From positions 1-64,000 of the forward strand of contig NZ_SCFB01000007.1 of NCBI RefSeq assembly GCF_004210305.1: 64,000 bases of DNA, read 5' to 3'. Positions 38,892 to 47,030 of the stretch are shown piece by piece. Each line of letters opens with the position of its first letter. Position 1 is the first letter of the stretch. The DNA comes from Candidatus Finniella inopinata (GTDB lineage: Bacteria > Pseudomonadota > Alphaproteobacteria > Paracaedibacterales > CAIULA01). The position numbers were made by a program, and so were the translations under genes. The notes below the pieces were generated by a model. That model ran no database searches. It saw only the letters and a list, made by a program, of their open reading frames with translations, and had not been told where the DNA came from.

Positions 38892-38936
38892 TTTTTAATT
38901 ATTTCGCATTAGATGCGAATCAGGGGAAGATATGAC

Positions 38937-39842
38937 TTACTTTCGTGGGTGGGCGTTTTTGTAAGCCTTCATCAAATAGTCTTGGTTGATATCGGTATAG
39001 ATCTGGGTTGTTGATAAAGAGGCGTGCCCCAACAGTTCTTGAATGCCCCTTAAATCACTGGATGATTCCATCAAATGGGTCGCACAGCTGTGGCGCAGAG
39101 CATGGGGCGTTGCCCAATCGGGTAAACCTACAAGGTGTCGATATGAGCGCATTTGCAAGTCGGCAATGCCCGTCGTCAAGCGCTTCCCTTTTACCCCTAG
39201 GAACAAAGGCGTTTCTTCTGTAAAGACAAAAGGGCACAGATGACAATAATGCAGCAATTCCTTCTTCGCTTTTTCAAGAAAGGGGACTTTGCGAAATTTC
39301 TCTCCCTTGCCGTGAATAACCAGGTAATCGGTTCTGCTCACATCTTTGTAATGCAACCCCAGGGCCTCGCTAATGCGCAAACCGGCACTGTAAAGCAGGG
39401 TAAATAAGGCTTTATCGCGTTGCCCTACCCAGTCTTTATCTGAAACCTGATGGATATGATCCAACAAATCCATGACTTGTTGGATGGACAAAGGTCGTGG
39501 CAACGTTTTTTTAAGACGGGGTGATTTCAACGTTAATAAAGGATGGGTTTCTAAAAGGTTTTCTTGCTGCAAGTACGTAAAAAAACTTTTCACGCCTGAC
39601 AAACTGCGTGCCGTTGACCGATTGTGAAAGTTTTGATGATGCCTGTCGGCCAACCATGCTCGAAGGTCCATTATTTTTAAGCTTTTCAACAGCTCCAAAG
39701 TTAGCGGCTCGCCCAAATGATTTTGGAAAAACATTGAAAACTGCTGCCAGTCTTGTTGATAGGCTGTCAAGGTATGGCGTGATACAGCTTGGCCTGACTT
39801 TAGGTTCAAAAGCCATTGTTGGTAGAGAAAGGGGAGGTCCAT
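38937..39842 (-). CDS. xerC: Tyrosine recombinase XerC
   Basis: 301-aa tyrosine recombinase, the right size for a Xer protein. An N-terminal SAM-like core-binding domain (residues 1-100) is followed by the catalytic domain with R156 (AGLRISEALG), K179 (IHGKGEKFRKVP), H247 and R250 (PHALRH), H273 (LLGHASLSTTQ) and the nucleophile Y282 (IYTDI). The family-typical end KAYKNAHPR is present. It resolves chromosome dimers at dif together with XerD. No attachment sites or integron features adjoin it, so it is the housekeeping enzyme, not an integrase. Confidence 0.92.
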   Translation of the reverse strand: MDLPFLYQQWLLNLKSGQAVSRHTLTAYQQDWQQFSMFFQNHLGEPLTLELLKSLKIMDLRAWLADRHHQNFHNRSTARSLSGVKSFFTYLQQENLLETHPLLTLKSPRLKKTLPRPLSIQQVMDLLDHIHQVSDKDWVGQRDKALFTLLYSAGLRISEALGLHYKDVSRTDYLVIHGKGEKFRKVPFLEKAKKELLHYCHLCPFVFTEETPLFLGVKGKRLTTGIADLQMRSYRHLVGLPDWATPHALRHSCATHLMESSSDLRGIQELLGHASLSTTQIYTDINQDYLMKAYKNAHPRK

Positions 39843-39853
39843 AACAAGCCCCT

Positions 39854-40720
39854 TTACTTTAAGCCTTCAATATCTTTTCGACTAAGATTGGTGATAGACA
39901 CAATCGTATCTATATCCATGCCCGAGTTAAGAAGCTTTTTGGCAATGGCTAATTGGGCTTTCTTTTCACCCTCGGCTCTATCCTTCTCCATCCCCTCATC
40001 ATATTTTTGATCCATGGAGGCGATATAGCAGCCTTCGTATTTCTCGGTCTGCTCGTACGTGCGCAGTTCTTCTTCGTTCCAAGAAAAGCGGTTCAACTCC
40101 TCATAGGCCCGATAGAGTGTGTTGGTGTTTTTCAGCAAATGCTCCACATCTTTTTCAGGCGTATCTTCCCCATGCTTAAAGAAATAAACCCATTTCTCGA
40201 TCTTGGTGGTGGACTCCTCAAGGCTTTTATCCAGCTTGGGCAATTCCAAAAAGGTGAAAGAAAAATCCTTCAGGTCATGTTCATGGCTGACCTTGTCCAA
40301 AATAATGTGGTCGGACTTATAGGCCTGTTTATCGGGGAACATCACGAAATCAGCAATCGCCAAAAAGATAACTTCTTTTAAGTCATGATACTTTCCGTTA
40401 ATGGGCAACTGGGCACTGTAAGCTTTGGCCGCATAATACTGGGCACGCTTTTCAAAGCCCCGCTCTTTGGCGACCTGCATCTCCACGATATAGGTATTGC
40501 CTTTCTCGTCCTGACACAAAACATCGACGATACTGGTCTTCAGGGCGGCAATCTCGGGGTCTTGGACCGTCTTTAAAAACGTCACCTCTGTGATCGGCTC
40601 CCCGCCTTTAAACGTGATCATGTCGTTCAGGAAATCGATCAGAATATCCTTATTCCGTTCGGTACCAAAGATGCGTCTGAAGGCGACATCGTTTTTGGGG
40701 TCTAAGAATTTGGTTAGCAT
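39854..40720 (-). CDS. Rpn-family PD-(D/E)XK nuclease
   Basis: 288 aa from the ATG at 40718-40720; a longer frame to 40816 starts in sequence that overlaps the divergent promoter. It opens LTKFLDPKNDVAFRRIFGTE, the signature of the Rpn/TIGR01784 group. The nuclease core shows D66 (IVDVLCQDEKGN) and E80-x-Q82 (IVEMQ). A C-terminal helical region (EGEKKAQLAIAKKLLNSGMD) is common in this family. Proteins of this kind cut DNA and are spread as multicopy families in intracellular bacteria. The gene has no adjoining inverted repeats. Confidence 0.88.
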   Translation of the reverse strand: MLTKFLDPKNDVAFRRIFGTERNKDILIDFLNDMITFKGGEPITEVTFLKTVQDPEIAALKTSIVDVLCQDEKGNTYIVEMQVAKERGFEKRAQYYAAKAYSAQLPINGKYHDLKEVIFLAIADFVMFPDKQAYKSDHIILDKVSHEHDLKDFSFTFLELPKLDKSLEESTTKIEKWVYFFKHGEDTPEKDVEHLLKNTNTLYRAYEELNRFSWNEEELRTYEQTEKYEGCYIASMDQKYDEGMEKDRAEGEKKAQLAIAKKLLNSGMDIDTIVSITNLSRKDIEGLK

Positions 40721-40892
40721 AAGCTTTATTCTTTGTTTAATTAGCCAGATGTCCACTGTACATTTTGTACTGTAACATACTTTCTTAACTTTATTGAAAA
40801 AGTTTGTTTGCCACATTCACATCCTTCGTAATTTCCCTTCTGACGATAGTGTGCTATTTTATGACCTAAGAACAAGATTTTCAGGTGATATT

Positions 40893-41957
40893 ATGTCAGT
40901 TAAACGGTTCTATAAGTTCATCGCTATTTTTGCCGTTAGTATGGGTTTGGGATTTCTAGCCTATAACAACGTCGCCACAAAAAATCCGCATTATGAATCA
41001 ACCCCTTTCTCACACAAAGGCCAGGCGACCGATTCTTTTGTTCGGCTTTTGGGGTTGGCGGGCATTCGCATTCAAAATGATCCTCTGGCCCCAGATGCCA
41101 ATTGGCCAGCGGCTAAGCTGACTTTACCTTCACGATCGTTAGAAGAAATCAACAAGGCTATTCAGGGTAAGAAAGACCCTGTTATAACCTGGATAATTCC
41201 AGGTAAAAGGTGGCAAACAAATGGCCTTGGTTATCTGACTCTTACCCCTGAACAGGCTATGGCCATTCTTGATTTCATTTTGAAAGACTTAAAATTTGAC
41301 CAAGCTATGAAACCCCAACAAACGGAATATGCCGGCATTTTATTCTTAGGTAGTTCATTAGAAGATGTGCGAGATCGCCTAAAATTCTTAAACACTTGCC
41401 TCGAACAACGCAAGTATGTCTTCAACAAAGTCTACATACTGACGGGAACGCGCGCCCTTGACCTTTCAATAGGTGAAACACCAGAAAGCCTTTTGGATCC
41501 AAAGGGATCTATCGCTGTCAGGTCTGACTGGAAAAAACCCGCGGGAGAGCTTCCCACTGACGAAGGGCCCATGATCCAATGGGTTTTTGACCAGTCGCGA
41601 TCAGATGCAATTGCCAAAGATCAAGTGGAGCTTGTCTATGCAGGCATAGATAAAGATCGAAAGCGGGCCACCACAAAAACCACGGCCGAGGAATGGTTGA
41701 AGACTAACCCTAAAGACGGTTTGTACTTGGCTGTTTCAATTCAGCCGTTTAACATTTACCAAAAATTGGTGCTTGAAGATGCTTTGTTACAAAACAAACG
41801 GCCTGGTATTCGCATAGAAGTAATCGGTGATGCCCCCGCTGAGCGCAGCTATGGCCTTAGAAGGACTAACCCCGATCATCTTAATAAATATGCAGCGATT
41901 GCGTTGGATAACATTGCAAGAATTTGCTATGAACTGGTGGCTATTCAGAATTTGTAG
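40893..41957 (+). CDS. Membrane-anchored or exported protein of unknown function
   Basis: 354 aa from the ATG at 40893, preceded by AGGTGA. A single N-terminal hydrophobic helix (FIAIFAVSMGLGFLAYNNVA) acts as an anchor or signal. The rest is a mixed alpha/beta soluble domain with segments AGILFLGSSLEDVRDRLKFL, NKVYILTGTRALDLSIGE and LYLAVSIQPFNIYQKLVLED. The layout resembles the DUF218/SanA type (a nucleotide-like fold outside the membrane), but the match is too weak to claim. It is divergent from the Rpn-like gene and ends at a shared terminator with cspA. Confidence 0.6.
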   Translation: MSVKRFYKFIAIFAVSMGLGFLAYNNVATKNPHYESTPFSHKGQATDSFVRLLGLAGIRIQNDPLAPDANWPAAKLTLPSRSLEEINKAIQGKKDPVITWIIPGKRWQTNGLGYLTLTPEQAMAILDFILKDLKFDQAMKPQQTEYAGILFLGSSLEDVRDRLKFLNTCLEQRKYVFNKVYILTGTRALDLSIGETPESLLDPKGSIAVRSDWKKPAGELPTDEGPMIQWVFDQSRSDAIAKDQVELVYAGIDKDRKRATTKTTAEEWLKTNPKDGLYLAVSIQPFNIYQKLVLEDALLQNKRPGIRIEVIGDAPAERSYGLRRTNPDHLNKYAAIALDNIARICYELVAIQNL

Positions 41958-41995
41958 AATGAATGCAGTTTTTGAAAGGGGAGTTTGGGACTAAT

Positions 41996-42022
41996 AAAAC
42001 AGCTTAGTTTTAAGCTGTTTTT
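41996..42022. terminator. Bidirectional rho-independent terminator
   Basis: Stem AAAACAGCTTA/TAAGCTGTTTT with loop GTTT followed by T. It separates the convergent genes 40893-41957 and cspA. Confidence 0.85.
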
Positions 42023-42039
42023 ATTATAATTTAGTCTTC

Positions 42040-42246
42040 TTAGCTGACGCTTTGAATATTAACGGCAGCGGCTTTGCCACGGCTGTTTTCTATGTCATAG
42101 CTGACTTTTTGTCCTTCGTTCAGATTCGAAAGACCTGATTTTTCTAATGCGCTCATGTGAACGAACACATCGTTGGTTTTATCATCGGGTTGAATGAACC
42201 CATAGCCTTTTTCGGGGCTATACCATTTTACTGTACCTACTGCCAT
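42040..42246 (-). CDS. cspA: Cold shock protein, CspA family
   Basis: 68-aa OB-fold RNA chaperone. RNP1 KGYGFI lies at residues 13-18 and RNP2 VFVHMS at 27-32. The length and the absence of extra domains are typical. It is a single gene with its own promoter region and a shared terminator downstream. Confidence 0.95.
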   Translation of the reverse strand: MAVGTVKWYSPEKGYGFIQPDDKTNDVFVHMSALEKSGLSNLNEGQKVSYDIENSRGKAAAVNIQSVS

Positions 42247-42520
42247 ATTTTAATTTCTCTATCTTTAGTGTCATTGTTTTGTATCATCTAAAAGGAACAC
42301 TTCTGTTCCTTAGATAACTGGATTAGATTACAGAAACGAAACAAATGCAAACAATAAAAAATATAAAACAGATTTTTTTAAAATTCATCGCCAGGATTTT
42401 ATGGCCATTTCTGCATTTGATGCCTCTCAAAATCAAAGGGTCCCTGTCATGGTGATCCCCTGAAGGGGGTGGGGCCATCCAGAGATTTTTCTGGATGGGG
42501 GCCCGGCTGTCATAAGTTTC
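42247..42520. repeat. Intergenic region with palindromic repeat
   Basis: The cspA leader and the end of the Pmp-like gene are separated by about 270 bp. A hairpin CCATCCAGA...TCTGGATGG (42476-42499) sits inside a TGTCAT-flanked repeat (42445-42513) like those elsewhere in the window. No ORF supported. Confidence 0.45.
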
Positions 42521-44353
42521 TTATTTCTCCCCAGGGGTGATTTGGTGGGTTACGTTCAAAAAAGCGCCCACATAGCCAGACAAGTTTAACTGGCCCTGGG
42601 CTACCCAATTATTGCCACGCTGCGCCGCATTAGTTGGATATGCTGGGGTGTTTCCATATGTATGTGTCCATAACTGCCAGGCGCAAGGCAGCCCAGAAAT
42701 GGGCAATGCAACTGACCCCGTCCAAGACCAGGGCGTAACAGATTCATTGCTCACAGCATTGATGGTGCCATCATTGGCGTCGTTTCTTGAAAGAACTTGT
42801 TGCTTACGGTTATTCAAGACAACAGAGGTTGGTGTTCCAGAGGAGAAAAAGTTGCCCGCTTCACCTGACGCAGCGGGACCTTCTAGGCCATACCACACCA
42901 CCAGCCCCTCTCCATACGTTGTAATCGCCCGTCCATTGTAAAATCCAGGCACCTCGAACGTGACCAACACATTTTGGGCGAGAGGAGAGCCGAGATAGAC
43001 CCCTGGAGGGAGTTCCTTTAGGGTTAGAGAAAAAGGCGGATTAGAAGATTCTGTAAGAGTCACGTTATACTTTGCCAGTTTGGCGTTCAGGGTATCTAAA
43101 CTACCAGATAAAGAGTTTCCATACCCTGTCGCCACTGTATAGCCATAAGGTGGGAAGCCTGATCCCACAAGTCCGTCAATTTCAATATTCGCCGGAAGGG
43201 TCAGGTAAGCCCCGCCTCCCCGCAGAGTCAAAATGCCACAGGGTGGTGTGGTGCCAGCAGGGTTAATACCGATAAGCCACGTTCCACCCGATAAGTTTAT
43301 CGTTGTGGCATAAATCGTTCCATATCCCCCTAGGGTGCCACTGTTCGAATTAATATAGGGGGTTTCTGTCGTGGTAGAGCTTCCCCATTGTGCATGGGGA
43401 TGGTTACTATCACCAATAATAAACCTGCCCGCATTGACGGTTGTATTACCCACCCAATTAAGGTTGTTTGTATTCAACGTTAACGTCCCTGTGCCGCTTT
43501 TGGTGAACATGGCATCAGAAACACCGGCGATGTCGTTATCTCCTGCTGCGCTCGTAGCAGGAGATGTAGGACCCAGGGTGACAGAAGTCGTCACGTTGTA
43601 GGTGAGGGTCTTGCTGGCACCCTCCATATACACAGCCCCACCTGATGTTTTGGCTGTGTTATTCGCAAAATGCGTATCGGTCAACGTCACATTGCTGCCA
43701 GCGTAAATTCCTCCTCCATAAACACTTGAACTGTTCCCTGTAAAGGTCGCAAGTCCAGAAATAGTCATCGTTGAATTGTTGTTATTATTAAAAATAGCTC
43801 CTCCAGAAGCACTTGAACTGTTACCTGTAAAGGCCACAGGTCCAGAAATTGCCTCCATTTTACCAAAAATGGCTCCTCCTGATCCTATGGCACTGTTGCG
43901 CGTAAAGGTCACAGGGCCCGAGACATTAAGTGTGATGGTGCCATTGCCGCTGGCATATAAAACGCCTCCACCTACAGAATCATTCCTAAACCCACTAAAG
44001 GTCAGATTAGACAGATTAAGGGTCAATGGGTTGTCATTTGGATTGGTAAAAAGGGAAGAGGTGAGACTAGCTGCCGGGATGATCGTCCTGATGGCACCAG
44101 AGCTTCCTATAATACTAAGCGAGGTTATGGTGGATGGTACGGTGGTTCCTATTGTTTCCGTGTCATCCCCTGAAAGAGTGAGGACGGGGGTTGTTGTGGA
44201 ATGAGCAGCTACACCCGTCGTAAGGGCTTCATTGATGCTAGGATATGGTCCATAAGTGGTTCCGCCAGCGGTAGTTTGCAAACCGACCACATTCCCATAC
44301 GCACACGACATAGCCGACAGGCTGACCCCCAACAAAAACACACAGGAACGCAT
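42521..44353 (-). CDS. Pmp/autotransporter-like secreted repeat protein
   Basis: 610-aa intact paralogue of the broken gene at 20566-25793. The signal peptide (MRSCVFLLGVSLSAMSCAYG) is almost the same as in that gene. Residues about 100-260 carry Pmp-like repeats (GGAIFGKMEAISGPVAFTGN, GGGIYAGSN). A strand-repeat unit follows (TKSGTGTLTLNTNNLNWVGN, LGGYGTIYATTINLSGG). The last 150 residues form the same terminal domain as in the paralogue (TYGEGLVVWYG ... WSWTGSVALP ... WQLW ... NNWVAQGQLNLS). No membrane barrel is visible, so its surface attachment is unexplained. The ATG at 44351-44353 has only a weak ribosome binding site. Confidence 0.75.
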   Translation of the reverse strand: MRSCVFLLGVSLSAMSCAYGNVVGLQTTAGGTTYGPYPSINEALTTGVAAHSTTTPVLTLSGDDTETIGTTVPSTITSLSIIGSSGAIRTIIPAASLTSSLFTNPNDNPLTLNLSNLTFSGFRNDSVGGGVLYASGNGTITLNVSGPVTFTRNSAIGSGGAIFGKMEAISGPVAFTGNSSSASGGAIFNNNNNSTMTISGLATFTGNSSSVYGGGIYAGSNVTLTDTHFANNTAKTSGGAVYMEGASKTLTYNVTTSVTLGPTSPATSAAGDNDIAGVSDAMFTKSGTGTLTLNTNNLNWVGNTTVNAGRFIIGDSNHPHAQWGSSTTTETPYINSNSGTLGGYGTIYATTINLSGGTWLIGINPAGTTPPCGILTLRGGGAYLTLPANIEIDGLVGSGFPPYGYTVATGYGNSLSGSLDTLNAKLAKYNVTLTESSNPPFSLTLKELPPGVYLGSPLAQNVLVTFEVPGFYNGRAITTYGEGLVVWYGLEGPAASGEAGNFFSSGTPTSVVLNNRKQQVLSRNDANDGTINAVSNESVTPWSWTGSVALPISGLPCAWQLWTHTYGNTPAYPTNAAQRGNNWVAQGQLNLSGYVGAFLNVTHQITPGEK

Positions 44354-44472
44354 AATAAAAACCCTTTACATACAACCATCAAACTTATGAATGATAATAC
44401 TATTTGTTTATTAATTTATTGTTAATGGTGTAGTTTTTTAATTTGCTATTTAGCGTTATATTTGAATCAAAT

Positions 44473-44540
44473 ACATGGATGACTACACCCTCTGCGAGGG
44501 TTCGCCATGACCGAAGCCGCTAGGGGGTCCCGCATGACGA
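44473..44540. repeat. Dispersed palindromic repeat (REP-like)
   Basis: ACATGGATGACTACACCC...GCGAGGGTTCGCCATGA, related to the blocks near 25889 and 56222. A frame through it on + (44507-44965) is spurious: it lies opposite the toxin-antitoxin pair. Confidence 0.45.
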
Positions 44541-44579
44541 AGTATCATGACAATAGGGGGTCTTTATGGAGAAGACTGA

Positions 44580-44776
44580 TTAATCGTAAATGTCCCGTCG
44601 ATGGCCAATTTTCACTGCTTCCCCCTCATAATCTTTGCTTTGGACTTAGGGTTGGGTTCTTGGATAATTTTATCAAAATAATGAAGGATGCGGCTTTGCA
44701 GAGCAGGCTCCAAGCGTTGAAATTGACGGTCGGCTGTTTTGTTAAAGATCAGGCGCCACTGTTTACTCAACGCCAT
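44580..44776 (-). pseudogene. RelE/ParE-type toxin with internal deletion and frameshift
   Basis: It begins at the ATG at 44774-44776, overlapping the antitoxin stop by 14 bp as in intact toxin-antitoxin operons. It reads MALSKQWRLIFNKTADRQFQ, then LEPALQSRILHYFDKIIQEP, and stops at 44612 after 54 codons. In the next frame the typical toxin ending VKIGHRRDIYD then a stop follows immediately (to 44580). The central strand region that normally joins these parts (LxGxxWRYRVGDYRII type) is missing. The toxin is therefore dead by deletion while the antitoxin gene is intact. Confidence 0.75.
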
Positions 44777-44993
44777 ACCGTTCTTTCATTTCCTCAAGCG
44801 TGTAACCTTGCTTGCCGGATCTTAAATACTCTTCATAGGAAGCAATGGCTTCCGCATAATCTTCTTCCTCACCCAAGAATTTTTCCAAAGCCTTTGTTAC
44901 ATAAAAACTTTTTGACCGATGAGTTTTTGTGGAAAGGTTGTTTAGACGTTCTTCCAAGGCTTTAGAGAGTCTTACGGCTAACATGAGAAGCAT
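44763..44993 (-). CDS. RelB/RHH-type antitoxin
   Basis: 76 aa. A ribbon-helix-helix N-terminus (MLAVRLSKALEERLNNLSTKTHRSK, SFYVTKALEKFL) for DNA binding and dimerisation is followed by an acidic tail that would wrap the toxin (EEEDYAEAIASYEEYLRSGK, TLEEMKERYGVE). The frame allows starts at 44993 or a few codons later. Upstream, an imperfect inverted repeat GTTATGTTA/AAGTATAAC (45005-45024) overlaps a TATAAC-like element and may be the autoregulatory operator. The partner toxin downstream is broken. Confidence 0.82.
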   Translation of the reverse strand: MLLMLAVRLSKALEERLNNLSTKTHRSKSFYVTKALEKFLGEEEDYAEAIASYEEYLRSGKQGYTLEEMKERYGVE

Positions 44994-45004
44994 CCTTTTA
45001 AAGG

Positions 45005-45024
45005 GTTATGTTAGCAAGTATAAC
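45005..45024 (-). promoter_or_regulatory. Candidate antitoxin operator
   Basis: Imperfect palindrome GTTATGTTA-GC-AAGTATAAC just upstream of the antitoxin start. The assignment rests on position and symmetry only. Confidence 0.35.
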
Positions 45025-45134
45025 ATGTATTACAGCCTAGTCAAGTTTTGTGGTCATTCCCACCAAGGCAGGAAAGAGGGACACAGGGGGGATAGTCGCG
45101 CCCCAGGAAGGGGCGCGCATGGTTGGTGCGCAGC

Positions 45135-45599
45135 TTAGTTAACTGTCCGTTTTTGTTGCTCTTCGAACAGACGGGCAAAATCAACAGGATCCAGCATCAA
45201 GGGCGGGAAGCCACCATTTCGGGTCGCATCAGCAATTAAGTGGCGTGCAAAAGGGAACAGCATCGCCGGGCAGTGAATCATTAGCAAGGGTCCCACATGT
45301 TCCTCTGGCACATCGCCTATGCTGACCAGGGCGGCATAACTGATTTCTGTCAGAAAGAATTGTTGTTCTTCGCGTTTGGCGTTGGCCGTTATATTCAAAA
45401 CAACTTCAAATGACTTCTCGCCCACAGGTTGAGCATTCACCTGAATATCAATCGCAATTTGGGGTTGCTTATCGCTGGGTTCACCACCAAAAACGGCCAA
45501 AGGGTTGGGGTTTTCAAAGGAAAAGTCTTTTACATATTGCCCATGAATCATCAGAGGCGGAAGGGGTGGGGTTGTTGTTTGTTCGTTTTCGTTTGCCAT
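45135..45599 (-). CDS. secB: Protein-export chaperone SecB
   Basis: 154 aa from the ATG at 45597-45599, chosen because GGAG lies 7 nt upstream; an ATG two codons earlier is too close to it. SecB keeps preproteins unfolded and delivers them to SecA. Diagnostic segments: IHGQYVKDFSFENPN, VVLNITANAKR, FFLTEISYAALVSIGDVPEE, LLMIHCPAMLFPFARHLIAD and GGFPPLMLDPVDFARLFEEQ. It fits an organism that exports many Sec substrates, as this window shows. Confidence 0.95.
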   Translation of the reverse strand: MANENEQTTTPPLPPLMIHGQYVKDFSFENPNPLAVFGGEPSDKQPQIAIDIQVNAQPVGEKSFEVVLNITANAKREEQQFFLTEISYAALVSIGDVPEEHVGPLLMIHCPAMLFPFARHLIADATRNGGFPPLMLDPVDFARLFEEQQKRTVN

Positions 45600-45698
45600 T
45601 ATCATTCTCCGTAAAAAGTTTCTTAAATTTTAGCAATCATCTTGTCCATGCGTCTATATCTATTTCTAAAACGAATCAGCTTGTCTAAAAAGAATACG

Positions 45699-47030
45699 TC
45701 ATTTATGAAAAAATGGATACAGATCCATCGTGACAACAGGGGGCGTTCCCAAAACAAGCTGGGCAGCCTGCAGAACCTGCTCGTCCGTAACGGCCTGAAT
45801 GGACTCTGCCCACCCTTCAATCTCTTCTATGGTTAAGCCAACAGACAAATTACCAAAAACATGCAAACTATTCATGTTGCCGTCTTTCATAAACGCAAGT
45901 TGGGCCAGGATGTCTCGTTTGGCCTTTTTGATCTCGTCTGCCGATACCTTCACAAGCAGTTTTTCCAGATATTCCTTCAAGGCTGCCTTAAATGTCGCCA
46001 CATCCATATTCGGCGCCAAAGTCCCAGAAATACTAAAAGGACGAGTATCATAACTGTCAGATTCATAGGTGGCGGAAAGGCTTAGGGCCAGCTTTTTGTC
46101 TTCAACAAATGTTTTATAAAAATCAGTGGTGCTGTTCCCCCCTAACAGTTGTCCCAAAATGATCAAGGGGTAATAATGCTGAGCGGCGTCTTTTGATCGA
46201 TGGTTGGGCGCCTCGTAAAACCAATTCAGCAGAATCAAAGAATTACGTGGGTTTTTTTGTTCAATATGTTGGGTGATGCCTTGATGCGGGGGTTCCGCTA
46301 TCCGTTGGCGTTCTGGCACGGGCCGTGACTTCAATCCGCCAAAATACTTTTCAACCATGGGCAGCGCCTGTTCCAAGGTTGTCTTGCCGGCAATAATTAA
46401 AACCGCATTATTGGGCACATACCATTGCTGGTAATGATTGCGAGTCGCTTGATAAGTATAGTTTTGAATGTGATAGGGGTGACCAATGGGCGGGACGCCA
46501 TAGGGGTGATACCAGCGAAGTGCGCGCAGCAAGGTCTCGTAAGCTTGTCCAAAAGGGTGGTTTTCCAGGCGCATTCTGCGTTCTTCCATCACCACTTCTT
46601 TTTCGGAAATTACCTCTTGCACTGAAAAGGCCAGGTTTTCCATGCGATCCGCCTCTAGCCTTAAAATAAGGTCCAGGTGCTCAACCGCAATCGATGTTTC
46701 GTACAACGTGTAATCAAAACTTGTGGCTGCATTTGTGTTTCCGCCATATTCCAAAATTGTTTTTTTGAACTGGGAGCTGGGAATCGAGGTCGTCCCTTTA
46801 AACATCATATGTTCAAGGAAGTGTGAAATGCCAATCAAAGGTAAGGGATCATCAGCCGTCCCCACCTTATAAAGAACACCTACACTGACGATTGGGGCCA
46901 TGGTGTTAGGAACTACAATCACTTGCAATCCATTCGCCAGTGTTTTTGTTTGAGGGTTAAAAATTCCGCCCATAGCGTTTCCGATCATCATGAAAAAAAT
47001 GAAACTAAGTTGCGCAAAAGTGTTTTTCAT
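45699..47030 (-). CDS. M16-family zinc metallopeptidase, active subunit
   Basis: 443 aa with a signal peptide (QLSFIFFMMIGNAMGG). The inverted zinc motif is H70-F-L-E73-H74 (HFLEHMMFKGT), with the third ligand at E149 or E150 (VVMEERRMRLENHP), the expected spacing. It belongs to the PqqL/mitochondrial processing peptidase-like group. It overlaps the upstream M16 gene by 4 bp, so a paired heteromer is likely: this is the catalytic member and the neighbour is the non-catalytic one. It is exported to the periplasm or cell surface. Confidence 0.92.
   Translation of the reverse strand: MKNTFAQLSFIFFMMIGNAMGGIFNPQTKTLANGLQVIVVPNTMAPIVSVGVLYKVGTADDPLPLIGISHFLEHMMFKGTTSIPSSQFKKTILEYGGNTNAATSFDYTLYETSIAVEHLDLILRLEADRMENLAFSVQEVISEKEVVMEERRMRLENHPFGQAYETLLRALRWYHPYGVPPIGHPYHIQNYTYQATRNHYQQWYVPNNAVLIIAGKTTLEQALPMVEKYFGGLKSRPVPERQRIAEPPHQGITQHIEQKNPRNSLILLNWFYEAPNHRSKDAAQHYYPLIILGQLLGGNSTTDFYKTFVEDKKLALSLSATYESDSYDTRPFSISGTLAPNMDVATFKAALKEYLEKLLVKVSADEIKKAKRDILAQLAFMKDGNMNSLHVFGNLSVGLTIEEIEGWAESIQAVTDEQVLQAAQLVLGTPPVVTMDLYPFFHK

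Noticed and set aside
38937..39842. XerC as integrase of a genomic island
   Set aside because: Length and motifs fit the housekeeping Xer recombinase; no att-like repeats, tRNA or cargo adjoin it.
44507..44965. 152-codon + strand frame
   Set aside because: It runs opposite the antitoxin and the toxin remnant, which have clear family features, and starts inside a dispersed repeat.
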